A stretch of DNA of 37,848 bases from Campylobacteraceae bacterium. Lineage in GTDB: Bacteria; Campylobacterota; Campylobacteria; Campylobacterales; Sulfurovaceae. The notes below the pieces were generated by a model. It did not search any database. It saw nothing but the letters and a program-made list of their open reading frames with translations, and was not told where the DNA came from. Within the stretch, counting starts at the first letter, position 1; each line of letters opens with the position of its first letter. The DNA lies in the NCBI GenBank assembly GCA_027081065.1, contig JALWLW010000105.1:1-37848 (forward strand), read 5' to 3'. A program made the translations under genes and the position numbers. This document shows positions 29,864 to 37,848 of this stretch, in pieces.

Positions 29864-31093
29864 ATGGCAAAGATTGATGAAAAAGCATTTCCATTCTCTA
29901 AGCAATGGTTAGATGACAGATTAGCACTAACTACGGTTATGAAAGTGTTAAACACAGAGTATTGGATTCCTAAAAACATTAACTTCTTGTGGGCAATGGG
30001 AATGATTCTTGCTGCTACATTTGGTATCTTGTTAATTTCAGGAATTTTCCTTTTAATGTACTATGTACCAACAGTTGAGGGTGCATTTGACTCGGTAAAC
30101 TATACCATTATGACTGAAGTTGGTTATGGTTGGTTATGGCGACATATCCATGGCGTTGGTGCTTCTTTGGTATTCCTTATTATTTACATTCACATGTTTA
30201 CAGGAATTTACTATGGCTCGTACAAACGTGGACGTGAGATGATTTGGCTTTCAGGAATGTTACTTTTTGTACTCTTCTCAGCTGAAGCATTTTCAGGTTA
30301 TATGTTACCATGGGGACAGATGTCTTACTGGGCTGGTATGGTTATTACCAACTTATTTTCTGGTGGTTCATTAGAAGCTTATGGGCTTGTAGAGTGGATT
30401 CGTGGAGACTATGTTCCAGGTCAAGCATTTTTAGGACGTTTCTTTATGTTACACGTACTACTTTTACCACTGGTTATCATTGGGGGAATTGTGTTTCACT
30501 TTGCAACACTAAGACTGCCACATGTTAACAACCAAGATGGTGATGAGATTGACTTTGATGAGTCAGCAGCATTATGGAAAGCTGGTATGAAAAAAGAGTC
30601 ACAAGTGATTCCATTCCAACCTGTCTTCTTGTCTAAAGATGTATTTGTAATGGGTGTTTATTTCATTCTATTCTTCTACTTGGTATTTTACCACTTTGAT
30701 TTTGCGATGGATCCTGTAAACTTCGACCCAGCAGATGGACTTAAAACCCCTGCACACATCTACCCTGAGTGGTATTTCTTATGGTCTTATGAAATTTTAC
30801 GTCCATTCTCTAAAGATTTAGGGTTGATTGCCTTTGGTATTGCACAGGTGATTTTCTTGGCACTTCCATTCTTGGATAGAAGTCCAAATGTTGCACCAGC
30901 ATCAAGAAGAGGGTTGTTCAAGTTTTGGTTCTGGGCAATGTTGATTGATGTTATTGTCTTAACATTTATGGGTAAACTCCCACCAACAGACCCTATGTTT
31001 GCGATGATTGGATTGGTATCTGCTGTACTTTTCTTTGTACTGTGGATTATCTTACCATTCATCACCATGTTTGAAAAAAAGATTAAGGAGTAA
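29864..31093 (+). CDS. petB: Cytochrome b of the bc1 complex
   Basis: A 409-residue, eight-helix cytochrome b in one chain (not split as b6/subunit IV). The two b-haems are held by His in WLWRHIHGVGASL with IYIHMFTGIYYG and in RFFMLHVLLLPLVIIGGIVFHF. The Qo motif is IYPEWYFLWSYE (PEWY). It is embedded in petABC: GGAGTAGC precedes the ATG, and petC starts three bases after the stop. Confidence 0.96.
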   Translation: MAKIDEKAFPFSKQWLDDRLALTTVMKVLNTEYWIPKNINFLWAMGMILAATFGILLISGIFLLMYYVPTVEGAFDSVNYTIMTEVGYGWLWRHIHGVGASLVFLIIYIHMFTGIYYGSYKRGREMIWLSGMLLFVLFSAEAFSGYMLPWGQMSYWAGMVITNLFSGGSLEAYGLVEWIRGDYVPGQAFLGRFFMLHVLLLPLVIIGGIVFHFATLRLPHVNNQDGDEIDFDESAALWKAGMKKESQVIPFQPVFLSKDVFVMGVYFILFFYLVFYHFDFAMDPVNFDPADGLKTPAHIYPEWYFLWSYEILRPFSKDLGLIAFGIAQVIFLALPFLDRSPNVAPASRRGLFKFWFWAMLIDVIVLTFMGKLPPTDPMFAMIGLVSAVLFFVLWIILPFITMFEKKIKE

Positions 31094-31096
31094 GGG

Positions 31097-32173
31097 ATGA
31101 AAGAATTAAAAATATTCGCAGTAGTTGCATTCTTTACAGGACTACTTTACTATGGTGTTGAGCCATATGCCCACCACGCAATGCATGCAAAATTTGATGC
31201 ACAAGGTAATGAGATTGAAATAGAGTCTCATGGTTTTGTTTATGATGGTACAACCGAAGCAGCAGCAACAGCGAGAGCTGTTTCTGACTTGGAGTATAAA
31301 ATTTCAAAAGAAGAAGATGCTAAAATGAAAGCGTCTTTAGAGAAAAAATTAGCAGCAGCACAAGATTTACAAAAGAAAAAAGCAACTTTCTGGAAAGAAG
31401 TAGAGACAATTTCTCAACTTAAAGGTGACGCTAAAGCTGGTGAAGCAGGTTTTGCTTCTTGTGCTGGTTGTCATAATGGTTTAAACATGAATATGGGTGG
31501 AGTTATTCCACCAGATCTTGACCATGCTGGAGCGTTGTATGATGAGAACTATTTAATAGCTTTACTTAAAGACCCTGCGATGGCATCGAATGTTGACCAT
31601 AAGTATTCTGACACATCAATGCACCCAATGGGTTCTATTAAAGGGACAATGTCACATCAGCAAATTGCTGATGTAGTAGCATTCTTAAAAGAGAAAAAAG
31701 GTGCAGAGCCAACAGCTAAAGAGGCGTTTAAAGAGGCGTGTATGCGTTGTCATGCCATTCGTTATGATAAGTTGACACAGTTGGGTGAAATACCTAAAAC
31801 AAAGTCAAATATTAAAACAGGTCATGATATTGAAGCGATGAAATATGCACAAAAAGTAGCTGAAGAACAAGCAACATTAGCAGGTTACATGGGAAAACTT
31901 CCACCAGACTTGTCAATGATTATTAGAGCACGTTCAGATCATTTCATGGAGACCTTCATTGAAGATCCACAAACACAACTGCCGGGTACTTCAATGCCAA
32001 GAGTTGGACTAAATGAAGCTGGGTATGAAAAAGTACATGAGTACTTAATGGATGTTGGTGACCCAAGTAAACCAGCACGTGAGATTGCTGGACCATGGGT
32101 TCTTGGTTTCTTTTTTATCTTTACTCTTTTAGCTTACCTTTGGAAATCTTCTCTTTGGAAAGATTTACATTAA
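31097..32173 (+). CDS. petC: Diheme cytochrome c subunit of the bc1 complex
   Basis: A 358-residue protein taking the place of cytochrome c1. Two haem c sites are CAGCH (about residue 122) and CMRCH (about 215), with candidate axial Met in MHPMGSIKG and GTSMPRVGL. N- and C-terminal membrane helices (FAVVAFFTGLLYYGV and PWVLGFFFIFTLLAYLW) bracket the periplasmic part, and a charged helix lies at about residues 55-95. Diheme petC is typical of Campylobacterota bc1 complexes. Two strong hairpins end the operon. Confidence 0.94.
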   Translation: MKELKIFAVVAFFTGLLYYGVEPYAHHAMHAKFDAQGNEIEIESHGFVYDGTTEAAATARAVSDLEYKISKEEDAKMKASLEKKLAAAQDLQKKKATFWKEVETISQLKGDAKAGEAGFASCAGCHNGLNMNMGGVIPPDLDHAGALYDENYLIALLKDPAMASNVDHKYSDTSMHPMGSIKGTMSHQQIADVVAFLKEKKGAEPTAKEAFKEACMRCHAIRYDKLTQLGEIPKTKSNIKTGHDIEAMKYAQKVAEEQATLAGYMGKLPPDLSMIIRARSDHFMETFIEDPQTQLPGTSMPRVGLNEAGYEKVHEYLMDVGDPSKPAREIAGPWVLGFFFIFTLLAYLWKSSLWKDLH

Positions 32174-32194
32174 GCATAAGAATATGATTTCTCT

Positions 32195-32262
32195 AGTAAT
32201 GAAGTTTTTACTTCATTACTAATAATATTGGAGTTTTTTACTCCAATATATTTCTTCTTTTT
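32195..32262 (+). terminator. Tandem hairpin terminators after petABC
   Basis: First hairpin: AGTAATGAAG with CTTCATTACT (32195-32204, 32211-32220). Second: ATATTGGAGT with ACTCCAATAT (32225-32234, 32240-32249). Both have 10 perfect base pairs with T-rich loops, and TTTCTTCTTTTTT follows the second. Confidence 0.8.
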
Positions 32263-32331
32263 TAAACAAACATCATCACCCCTTTACCTACTTTTAGCTA
32301 CCCTAAGAAAAAATTATATATGGGATAATAA

Positions 32332-33306
32332 ATGCTTATAGATGGACACGGAAGAACCGTAAATTACCTTCGTATATCACTCACTGAACGTTGTAACTTT
32401 AGATGTCAGTATTGTATGCCTGAAAAACCTTTTTCATGGGTCCCTAAAGAAAACCTACTTACTTTTGAAGAGCTGTTTGTTTTTGTCAAAGTAGCCATTG
32501 ATGGTGGGGTTACTAAGATTCGCTTAACAGGTGGTGAGCCACTACTTCGTGAAAATCTTGATGGTTTTATTAAAATGATTCATGACTATAAACCAGACAT
32601 TGACTTAGCCCTTACCACCAATGCTTACATGCTTGACCAAGTAGCGCAAAGACTAAAAGATGCTGGGCTTAAACGTCTTAATATCTCACTTGATTCTTTA
32701 AAAAAAGATGTCAAAGCAAAAATAGTAGGTAAAGATGTACTCGATGGTGTCTTAAAAGGGATTGACAAAGCACTAGAAGTTGGTCTAGGGGTCAAGATAA
32801 ATATGGTGCCACTAAAAGGCATTAACGATGCTGAGATTTTAGATGTGATGAACTATTGTCGTGAACGAAACATCAAAATACGTTTCATAGAATACATGGA
32901 AAATCAACATGCTTCAGACGCATTAAAAGGGATGCATGGACGTGAGATATTGGCAAAAGTAAAAGAAAAACATACTATTAAAGCCTTAGGTAGAGAGGGG
33001 GCTAGTCCTTCGTTTAACTACTTACTCGATGGTGAGTACGAGTTTGGGCTTATTGACCCTCATAAGCATGATTTTTGTGAGTCCTGTAACCGTATTCGTC
33101 TAACAGCTGAGGGTAACTTGATTCCTTGTTTGTATTTTGATGAAGCCATGAGCATTGCAGAATCAGTTAAAAAAGGTGACATTGAGGGTGCTGCTGCTGT
33201 ATTGGGGCAAGTACTCAAAGACAAACCAAAAGAGAACAGATGGAGTGAAGAAGAACTAGAGGACAGAGAAATTTCCAAACGTGCTTTTTATGAAACTGGT
33301 GGGTGA
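32332..33306 (+). CDS. moaA: GTP 3',8-cyclase MoaA
   Basis: Radical SAM enzyme starting molybdenum cofactor synthesis from GTP. The first [4Fe-4S] site is CNFRCQYC, the second CESCNRIRL...IPC, and the chain ends in the catalytic Gly-Gly tail (YETGG). LTGGEPLL is the SAM-binding motif. At 324 residues it is full length. It supplies cofactor for NasA, though it is 20 kb away from it. The start is at 32332; the leader has only ATATATGGGATAAT before it, a weak ribosome site. Confidence 0.97.
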   Translation: MLIDGHGRTVNYLRISLTERCNFRCQYCMPEKPFSWVPKENLLTFEELFVFVKVAIDGGVTKIRLTGGEPLLRENLDGFIKMIHDYKPDIDLALTTNAYMLDQVAQRLKDAGLKRLNISLDSLKKDVKAKIVGKDVLDGVLKGIDKALEVGLGVKINMVPLKGINDAEILDVMNYCRERNIKIRFIEYMENQHASDALKGMHGREILAKVKEKHTIKALGREGASPSFNYLLDGEYEFGLIDPHKHDFCESCNRIRLTAEGNLIPCLYFDEAMSIAESVKKGDIEGAAAVLGQVLKDKPKENRWSEEELEDREISKRAFYETGG

Positions 33307-33391
33307 TTTTTTATAGTAATGTGGGTTACCATGATGAACCTTTATTGTAATCTGGTAAAGTATGATATTTTTAGAATATGGAGAATGATAT

Positions 33392-35359
33392 ATGAACGAC
33401 TGGCTAAAAAAACTAATAGAAAAAATAAAAAAATCAGAACTCTATAAAAAAATAGAAAAGAAACTGCAAGAGACAGCTCCTTTGACTCAAAATATACCTA
33501 CGAAACAAAAAGTGATGTTGGGTATTTCGATGCTTCTTATTTTGGATATGAGCATTTTTATGTTCTCTTCATTGACCAATATGAACAAAGAAGAGACAGA
33601 GCTTCAGAAGATTATGAAAAATGTGGAAGAGGTGAAGTATTTTGAGTCTAACAATTCTGCTTTAGGGGATTTATTGGGGGCTGATAAAGTTTACTTTATT
33701 GTCGATGATGCTCTTAAAGTTGATGTTATTTTTCAAGAGGGAAACTTAAGTAAAGAGATTAAGAATTTGCCGATTTATAGTATTACGCGTTCTATTGAAA
33801 AAGAGTTGATTAAGGCAAATATTAACTATCAGTGGATTGAAAAGGAAAATGTTCAACCTCAGTTTGTTATTTTGTCTTTTATTTCGGAACATGCTTTAGA
33901 CTTACTTTTTATTGGGCTTATTTTGTTTATGCTTAAAAGCTCGGGCATGATGATGCTAGGAGGTGGCGACAAGTTTAAAGTCTATAAACCTAAAGAGATT
34001 AAGGGTTCTATGGATGACATTATTGGTTATGATGACATTAAAGAAGAGATACAACATTTGGTTGATATGTTACGTAACATTGCCCTTTATTCTAAGTATG
34101 GAATAGAGGACATCTTTAACATTATGTTCTCTGGAACGCAAGGAACAGGGAAAACTACGATGGCTGTACAGATTGCTAAGAAGTTAGAAGTGCCTATTTT
34201 GGTGACGACTGGTAACATTGAGACTGGTTTTGTTGGGGGTGGTGCGAATGTTGTTAAAAAGATTTACGCCAAAGCCAATGAGATAGCTTCTGAGAATAAA
34301 TTTAGAACGTGTATCGTGTTCATTGATGAAGCACAGTCATTGCTTATGAAACGTGGACAGTCACGTGACAAATGGGCTGATGACACGCCTAATGAGTTGC
34401 TAACCCATTTAGAAGGAGTTAAGACCATTAATGGCGTACGAATTATTACCATTGTAGCTTCTAACTTTGATGAGTCGAACATGGTATTAGATGAAGCGAT
34501 GGCTGCACGGTTTAAGAAGAAAATTCATTTTAGATTACCCAATGAAGAAGAGCGTGAGGCTTTGTTAGAACACTTTTTAAAACCTGTGGAGAACAAAGAG
34601 GAGAGCATAGACGTTACTAAGTTGGCAAAGGCATTTTCACAAACAAGTCCTAGAACATTACAAACCATTGTACAAGAGGCTTCATTGTTGGCGATTGTCA
34701 AGCAAGAAAAAGTGAATCAAGAGCATCTTATGAAAGCCTTTGAAGTGGTGATGATAGGGCAATCAAATCGTAAGACAACCAAGAACAAAGAGAGAGAACG
34801 GCACATTATTGCCATTCATGAGATTGGGCATTTTTTGGCAAACTTCAATCAAACGCTTAAAAAGAACGACTTTGACATGAAAAAAACAGAAGCAGAGATG
34901 AAAGTGATTAAAATCTCTTCAGAGAGTATCTCTCGTGCGAATGCCTTAGGGTATGTGTTGAGTGAGTCTGATGATATGTTGTTGCATAGCATTAAAGATC
35001 TAGAAATTGAGGTACGCATTTTGTATGGTGGGGTGGCTGCTGAGGAGTTGATTTTTGGTAAAACGAATATTACTACAGGTTCAGCGAATGACATAGAGAA
35101 GATTACACAGATTTTGCATCATTTGTTTATAGAGACTTCGGCGTATAGCACTTCTAAATTGAAGTTAGATGGTATTGACTTGTTGCAAAAAGAGGCTTAT
35201 AAAAAGATGGAAGCTAAGGCGAGTGAATTATATATTGAAACTTTGGAGATGCTTAAAGAAGAACAAGAGCTTATAGAGCATTTAGCAAATATTTTAATTG
35301 AGCGTTGGGTATTATCTAAAGAAGAGATATTTGAAGAGATAAGAAAATATAAAAATTAG
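33392..35359 (+). CDS. Divergent FtsH-like AAA+ membrane protease
   Basis: A 655-residue protein with FtsH layout: two membrane helices (about residues 41-62 and 168-190), a AAA+ domain with Walker A GTQGTGKTT (about 248) and Walker B CIVFIDEAQ, pore loop TGFVGGGANVV, then an M41 protease domain with HEIGH (476-480), GGVAAEELIFG and the third zinc ligand in TTGSANDIEKI. It is well diverged: the second arginine-finger position is Lys (AARFKKK), and the sequence after the protease motif is largely family-unlike. It is thus probably a paralogue with its own substrate set and not the housekeeping FtsH. No partner gene is adjacent. AATATGGAGA is the ribosome site. Confidence 0.85.
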   Translation: MNDWLKKLIEKIKKSELYKKIEKKLQETAPLTQNIPTKQKVMLGISMLLILDMSIFMFSSLTNMNKEETELQKIMKNVEEVKYFESNNSALGDLLGADKVYFIVDDALKVDVIFQEGNLSKEIKNLPIYSITRSIEKELIKANINYQWIEKENVQPQFVILSFISEHALDLLFIGLILFMLKSSGMMMLGGGDKFKVYKPKEIKGSMDDIIGYDDIKEEIQHLVDMLRNIALYSKYGIEDIFNIMFSGTQGTGKTTMAVQIAKKLEVPILVTTGNIETGFVGGGANVVKKIYAKANEIASENKFRTCIVFIDEAQSLLMKRGQSRDKWADDTPNELLTHLEGVKTINGVRIITIVASNFDESNMVLDEAMAARFKKKIHFRLPNEEEREALLEHFLKPVENKEESIDVTKLAKAFSQTSPRTLQTIVQEASLLAIVKQEKVNQEHLMKAFEVVMIGQSNRKTTKNKERERHIIAIHEIGHFLANFNQTLKKNDFDMKKTEAEMKVIKISSESISRANALGYVLSESDDMLLHSIKDLEIEVRILYGGVAAEELIFGKTNITTGSANDIEKITQILHHLFIETSAYSTSKLKLDGIDLLQKEAYKKMEAKASELYIETLEMLKEEQELIEHLANILIERWVLSKEEIFEEIRKYKN

Positions 35360-35371
35360 GGAGTTTAAAAG

Positions 35372-35447
35372 TGGTGGCGCCAGACGGAATCGAACCGCCG
35401 ACACAAGGATTTTCAATCCTTTGCTCTACCAACTGAGCTATGGAGCC
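35372..35447 (-). tRNA. tRNA-Phe (anticodon GAA), CCA encoded
   Basis: On the minus strand the gene starts GGCTCCATAGCTC and ends with CCACCA. The anticodon stem AAGGA/TCCTT encloses TTGAAAA, anticodon GAA; the T stem is GGCGG/CCGTC around TTCGATT; the D stem is GCTC/GAGC. Length is 76 bases with CCA. The acceptor stem has an unpaired position, T4 opposite C69. It lies 12 bases after the FtsH-like stop, on the opposite strand. Confidence 0.95.
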
Positions 35448-35471
35448 ACTTTTGTAGATACTTCATGTTTG

Positions 35472-35495
35472 AAGTGGCTGAAATTATAGCCACTT
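35472..35495 (-). promoter_or_regulatory. tRNA-Phe promoter inside a dyad
   Basis: AAGTGGCT (35472-35479) and AGCCACTT (35488-35495) form a perfect 8-bp dyad. The minus-strand -10 TATAAT lies at 35488-35483 in the spacer, giving a start about 28 bases before the tRNA. The arm AAGTGGCT recurs at the tRNA 5' end. It could also end the murD transcript. Confidence 0.45.
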
Positions 35496-35515
35496 AACCT
35501 TATGTAAGTCTTAAA

Positions 35516-36721
35516 TTATCTTATAGAATTGATTATTCTGAAAAACTCTTCTCCACGATGTTTGTAAGAGTTAAATTGGTCAAAACTAGCAGCTGCTGGA
35601 GAGAGTAGGGCGATGTCATCTTGGTGACGTTTTTCCCAAATGGTTTTTATGGCATTTTCCAGTGTTTGGCAAGGCGTAAAGTCAATATTGAACTTACTTG
35701 ATAATAAAGCCAGTTTTTCAGAGTTAGCTCCAATGGTATAGAGGTGAAGCTCTTTACCTTGCATAAGCTCAAACAGAGGGGTTAAATCTGCTCCTTTGTC
35801 ATTTCCTCCTATGATTAAATGAATGAATTTGTCATCATAGGTTTTGACAGCTTGTACTGCAGCGTCTAGGTTAGTGGCTTTTGAATCGTTGACCCATATT
35901 CTGTCTAAGTAGTCTTTGGTCTCTTCTTGACGGTGATTGTCTAAAGTGAAAGCATTTATTTTTTCATAGTCTATTTCATCAAAAAGTGTTTTGGTTACGG
36001 CTAGGGCGATGAGTGCATCTTCTAAAAAGGCAGCTTTAAATCTTATTTTTGAGGTATCTATGTCAAAATAGTTTGCTAAAAAATCTGCTGAGTCATATTC
36101 TACTACAAAAGCATCTGTTTTAGGAAGGTTTAGACCTTTTGGTAAAAGTGCCAACTCTCCCTCTTTCATCGTAAGTAGTGGTTTTAATTTGTCTGCTTCG
36201 TATTGTTCAGCTGTTCCATGCCAATCTAAGTGGTCAGGAGTAATAGGAAGTAGTAAATAGATATTAGGTGATGCAATGTTCGTATGGTGCAAAGTAAATG
36301 AACTGGATTCTAAAACCCAAATAGGGGCTTTAGGGTCAAGCTCTGCTAAGGGTGTTCCAATGTTTCCACCACTGACAGCCCCTCTCTTTTCTAAAAGATG
36401 GGTTAGCATTTGGGTGGTGGTTGTTTTACCATTCGTTCCAGAAATCCAAATGCTAAAGGGCATCTCTTTGGCAAAAAAATCATATTCACTCATGAGATTT
36501 TTAGCTGATTTTATGAGAGGGTGAGAAGGAGGAACAGAGGGAGTTGTGACTTCAAGTTCTGATTTATTGGGGTCAAAAAGATGTGAGGGGGTAATTTGAT
36601 TGTTCTGCTCATCGCTATAAGCTTCTTTAGCATTGTCATCAAAAAAAGTACAGCCCCCACCAAGACTTTTAGCGATAGCTTTGGTGGTCAGTCCATATCC
36701 AAATAGGGTAGGTTTCATCAT
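35516..36721 (-). CDS. murD: UDP-N-acetylmuramoylalanine--D-glutamate ligase
   Basis: Cytoplasmic ligase adding D-Glu in peptidoglycan precursor synthesis. ATP site ISGTNGKTTTTQML (about residues 94-107), DHLDWHGTAEQYEADK, NDSKATNLDAAVQAV and GGNDKGADL are the family motifs, with the closing LSPAAASFDQFNSYKHRGEEF. It has 401 residues, shorter than E. coli (about 438) mainly in the N-terminal domain, as is usual in this phylum. mraY is six bases upstream on the same strand, so the two are cotranscribed. ATG at 36721 or 36718 (MM) are both possible after AAGGA. Confidence 0.96.
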   Translation of the reverse strand: MMKPTLFGYGLTTKAIAKSLGGGCTFFDDNAKEAYSDEQNNQITPSHLFDPNKSELEVTTPSVPPSHPLIKSAKNLMSEYDFFAKEMPFSIWISGTNGKTTTTQMLTHLLEKRGAVSGGNIGTPLAELDPKAPIWVLESSSFTLHHTNIASPNIYLLLPITPDHLDWHGTAEQYEADKLKPLLTMKEGELALLPKGLNLPKTDAFVVEYDSADFLANYFDIDTSKIRFKAAFLEDALIALAVTKTLFDEIDYEKINAFTLDNHRQEETKDYLDRIWVNDSKATNLDAAVQAVKTYDDKFIHLIIGGNDKGADLTPLFELMQGKELHLYTIGANSEKLALLSSKFNIDFTPCQTLENAIKTIWEKRHQDDIALLSPAAASFDQFNSYKHRGEEFFRIINSIR

Positions 36722-36727
36722 TCTTCC

Positions 36728-37792
36728 TTATCTAATTTTAAGTGAGATAAGGGCTAAAATGTTAGACAAAAATGCAATCATCCAAAAACGTACAATAATC
36801 TTGTTTTCAGCCCATTTTTTCATTTCAAAATGGTGATGAATTGGGGCCATGAGAAAAACCCGTTTTTGACGTAGCTTATAAGACCCTACTTGTAAAATAA
36901 CTGAAATGGTTTCAATGAGAAAAATAAAGCCAATAAGCACTAATAAGACTTCTGATTTTCCAATAATTGCCATATATCCTAAAACACCACCAATGGCGAG
37001 TGAACCTGTATCTCCCATAAAAATTTCGGCTGGGTAACAGTTGAACCATAAGAAACCAAGCAGTGCACCAGAGAGTGAGGCTGCCAATATTGTAACTTCT
37101 CCAACCCCTTTGATATTTGGAAGTAGAAGGTAGCCAGAAAAAATGGCATGACCTGTTAAGTAGACAATAACACCTAAAGTTGCTAGTGAAAAGATGGAGG
37201 GTACAGTTGCTAGTCCATCAAGCCCATCGGTCAGATTAACAGCATTGGTAACTGATAAAAAGACAAATACCCAAAAAGGAATGGCAAAGTAGATGCCTCC
37301 ATCAAAAAGAGGCTCTTTTAGAAAGGGTATGTAGATGGTTGTTGGAAAATCAGCGACTAAAATAAGATACATGGTAACAGATGTTCCAATAACCCCTTGA
37401 AGTAAGAGTTTTCCCTTGGCTGAAAGTCCAGCTAGGTTATCAGCTTTAAGTACTTTACCTAAGTCATCTTGAAGTCCAATTAAGGCAAAACCAATTAATG
37501 CAATAAATCCAGCGTCAATGTAAGGGTTTGATAAGTCAACAGTTAATAAAAGAGCAATAGCAGTAGCTAACACAAAGATAGCTCCCCCCATGGTTGGGGT
37601 GTTTGCTTTGGAGGCATGATTGGGGACATATTTGTTAATGGGTTGATGGGTTTTTTTTGAGATTGCCCATGCCATATACTTAGGTAAAATAAAAAGGGTG
37701 AGTAAAAAAGCAATGAAAAAGCCAAAACCAGCTCGAACAGAGATGTATTGAAAAAGGTTGATGTCAAAATATTCGTAGAAAGCATATAACAT
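36728..37792 (-). CDS. mraY: Phospho-N-acetylmuramoyl-pentapeptide transferase
   Basis: Ten-helix inner-membrane enzyme that makes lipid I from UDP-MurNAc-pentapeptide and undecaprenyl phosphate. The motifs are [18 protein letters not shown] with the Mg-binding Asp pair, [27 protein letters not shown] and the histidine triple [13 protein letters not shown]. Full length at 354 residues. The 56 bases before it (37793-37848) hold only AT-rich leader; a weak AGGA is 12 bases away. The neighbouring gene lies outside the window. Confidence 0.97.
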   Translation of the reverse strand: MLYAFYEYFDINLFQYISVRAGFGFFIAFLLTLFILPKYMAWAISKKTHQPINKYVPNHASKANTPTMGGAIFVLATAIALLLTVDLSNPYIDAGFIALIGFALIGLQDDLGKVLKADNLAGLSAKGKLLLQGVIGTSVTMYLILVADFPTTIYIPFLKEPLFDGGIYFAIPFWVFVFLSVTNAVNLTDGLDGLATVPSIFSLATLGVIVYLTGHAIFSGYLLLPNIKGVGEVTILAASLSGALLGFLWFNCYPAEIFMGDTGSLAIGGVLGYMAIIGKSEVLLVLIGFIFLIETISVILQVGSYKLRQKRVFLMAPIHHHFEMKKWAENKIIVRFWMIAFLSNILALISLKIR

Positions 37793-37848
37793 ATTAAAGT
37801 AAATCCTGATATTAGTGTTTGTTTAAGTAAATAAGTGTTATTTTACTT

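Noticed and set aside
35359..35372. tRNA-Phe as an attachment site for an integrated element containing the FtsH-like gene.
   Set aside because: No integrase, no direct repeat of the tRNA 3' end, and ordinary core genes on both sides.

Overview
The window is AT-rich chromosomal DNA from a Campylobacterota (Epsilonproteobacteria) bacterium, most likely a free-living Sulfurovum- or Sulfurimonas-like chemolithotroph. Supporting signs are the fused diheme cytochrome c partner of the bc1 complex, a Cgb-type globin beside a Crp/Fnr regulator without cysteines (compare the nitrosative-stress pair of Campylobacter), the low-GC codon use, frequent TTG/GTG starts and T-rich promoters in which only the TATAAT box is clear. 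No phage, IS element, CRISPR array or rRNA was found. The genus is inferred from gene content only.

Layout. 1-5.5 kb: edge of a CXXC protein gene, a small secreted repeat protein, a divergent phagocyte-independent metabolic oddity (an arginine-kinase-type phosphagen kinase), and a three-gene membrane operon DUF2157-DUF4401-GDYXXLXY. 4.4-8.7 kb: LapB-like TPR protein, RNase HI, RluA-family pseudouridine synthase, a small lipoprotein, and one continuous gene fusing TatD to peptide deformylase. 8.7-22.1 kb: a nitrogen block. On the minus strand are nirA, a DmsB-DmsC fusion, an esterase, a DinJ/YafQ toxin-antitoxin pair and nasA; divergently on the plus strand are the nitrate transporter, a PP2C phosphatase/kinase chimera, amt, glnK, then globin and its probable regulator. 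22.2-24.4 kb: BASS-like transporter, a candidate small RNA, a DCC-family protein and riboflavin synthase. 24.6-26.9 kb: three Hsp20 genes, one with a signal peptide, and HtpX. 27.2-37.8 kb: mnmG, petABC (cytochrome bc1), moaA, a divergent FtsH-like protease, tRNA-Phe, murD and mraY.

How it works together. Nitrate enters through the NarK-type carrier, is reduced by cytoplasmic molybdenum enzyme NasA and siroheme enzyme NirA to ammonium; Amt and PII handle external ammonium and nitrogen sensing; moaA serves the molybdenum cofactor. The DmsBC fusion, one base from nirA, suggests electrons drawn from the quinone pool rather than only from ferredoxin. The globin and Crp-like regulator probably protect against NO. 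The Hsp20/HtpX cluster extends protein quality control to both sides of the membrane.

The points most worth a second look are the TatD-deformylase fusion, the quinol-linked nitrate assimilation cluster with its kinase/phosphatase, a predicted minus-strand small RNA with a C/U-rich loop near 23.3 kb, the globin promoter with an FNR-like box at -41.5, and a palindrome on the start of an apparently leaderless regulator gene.
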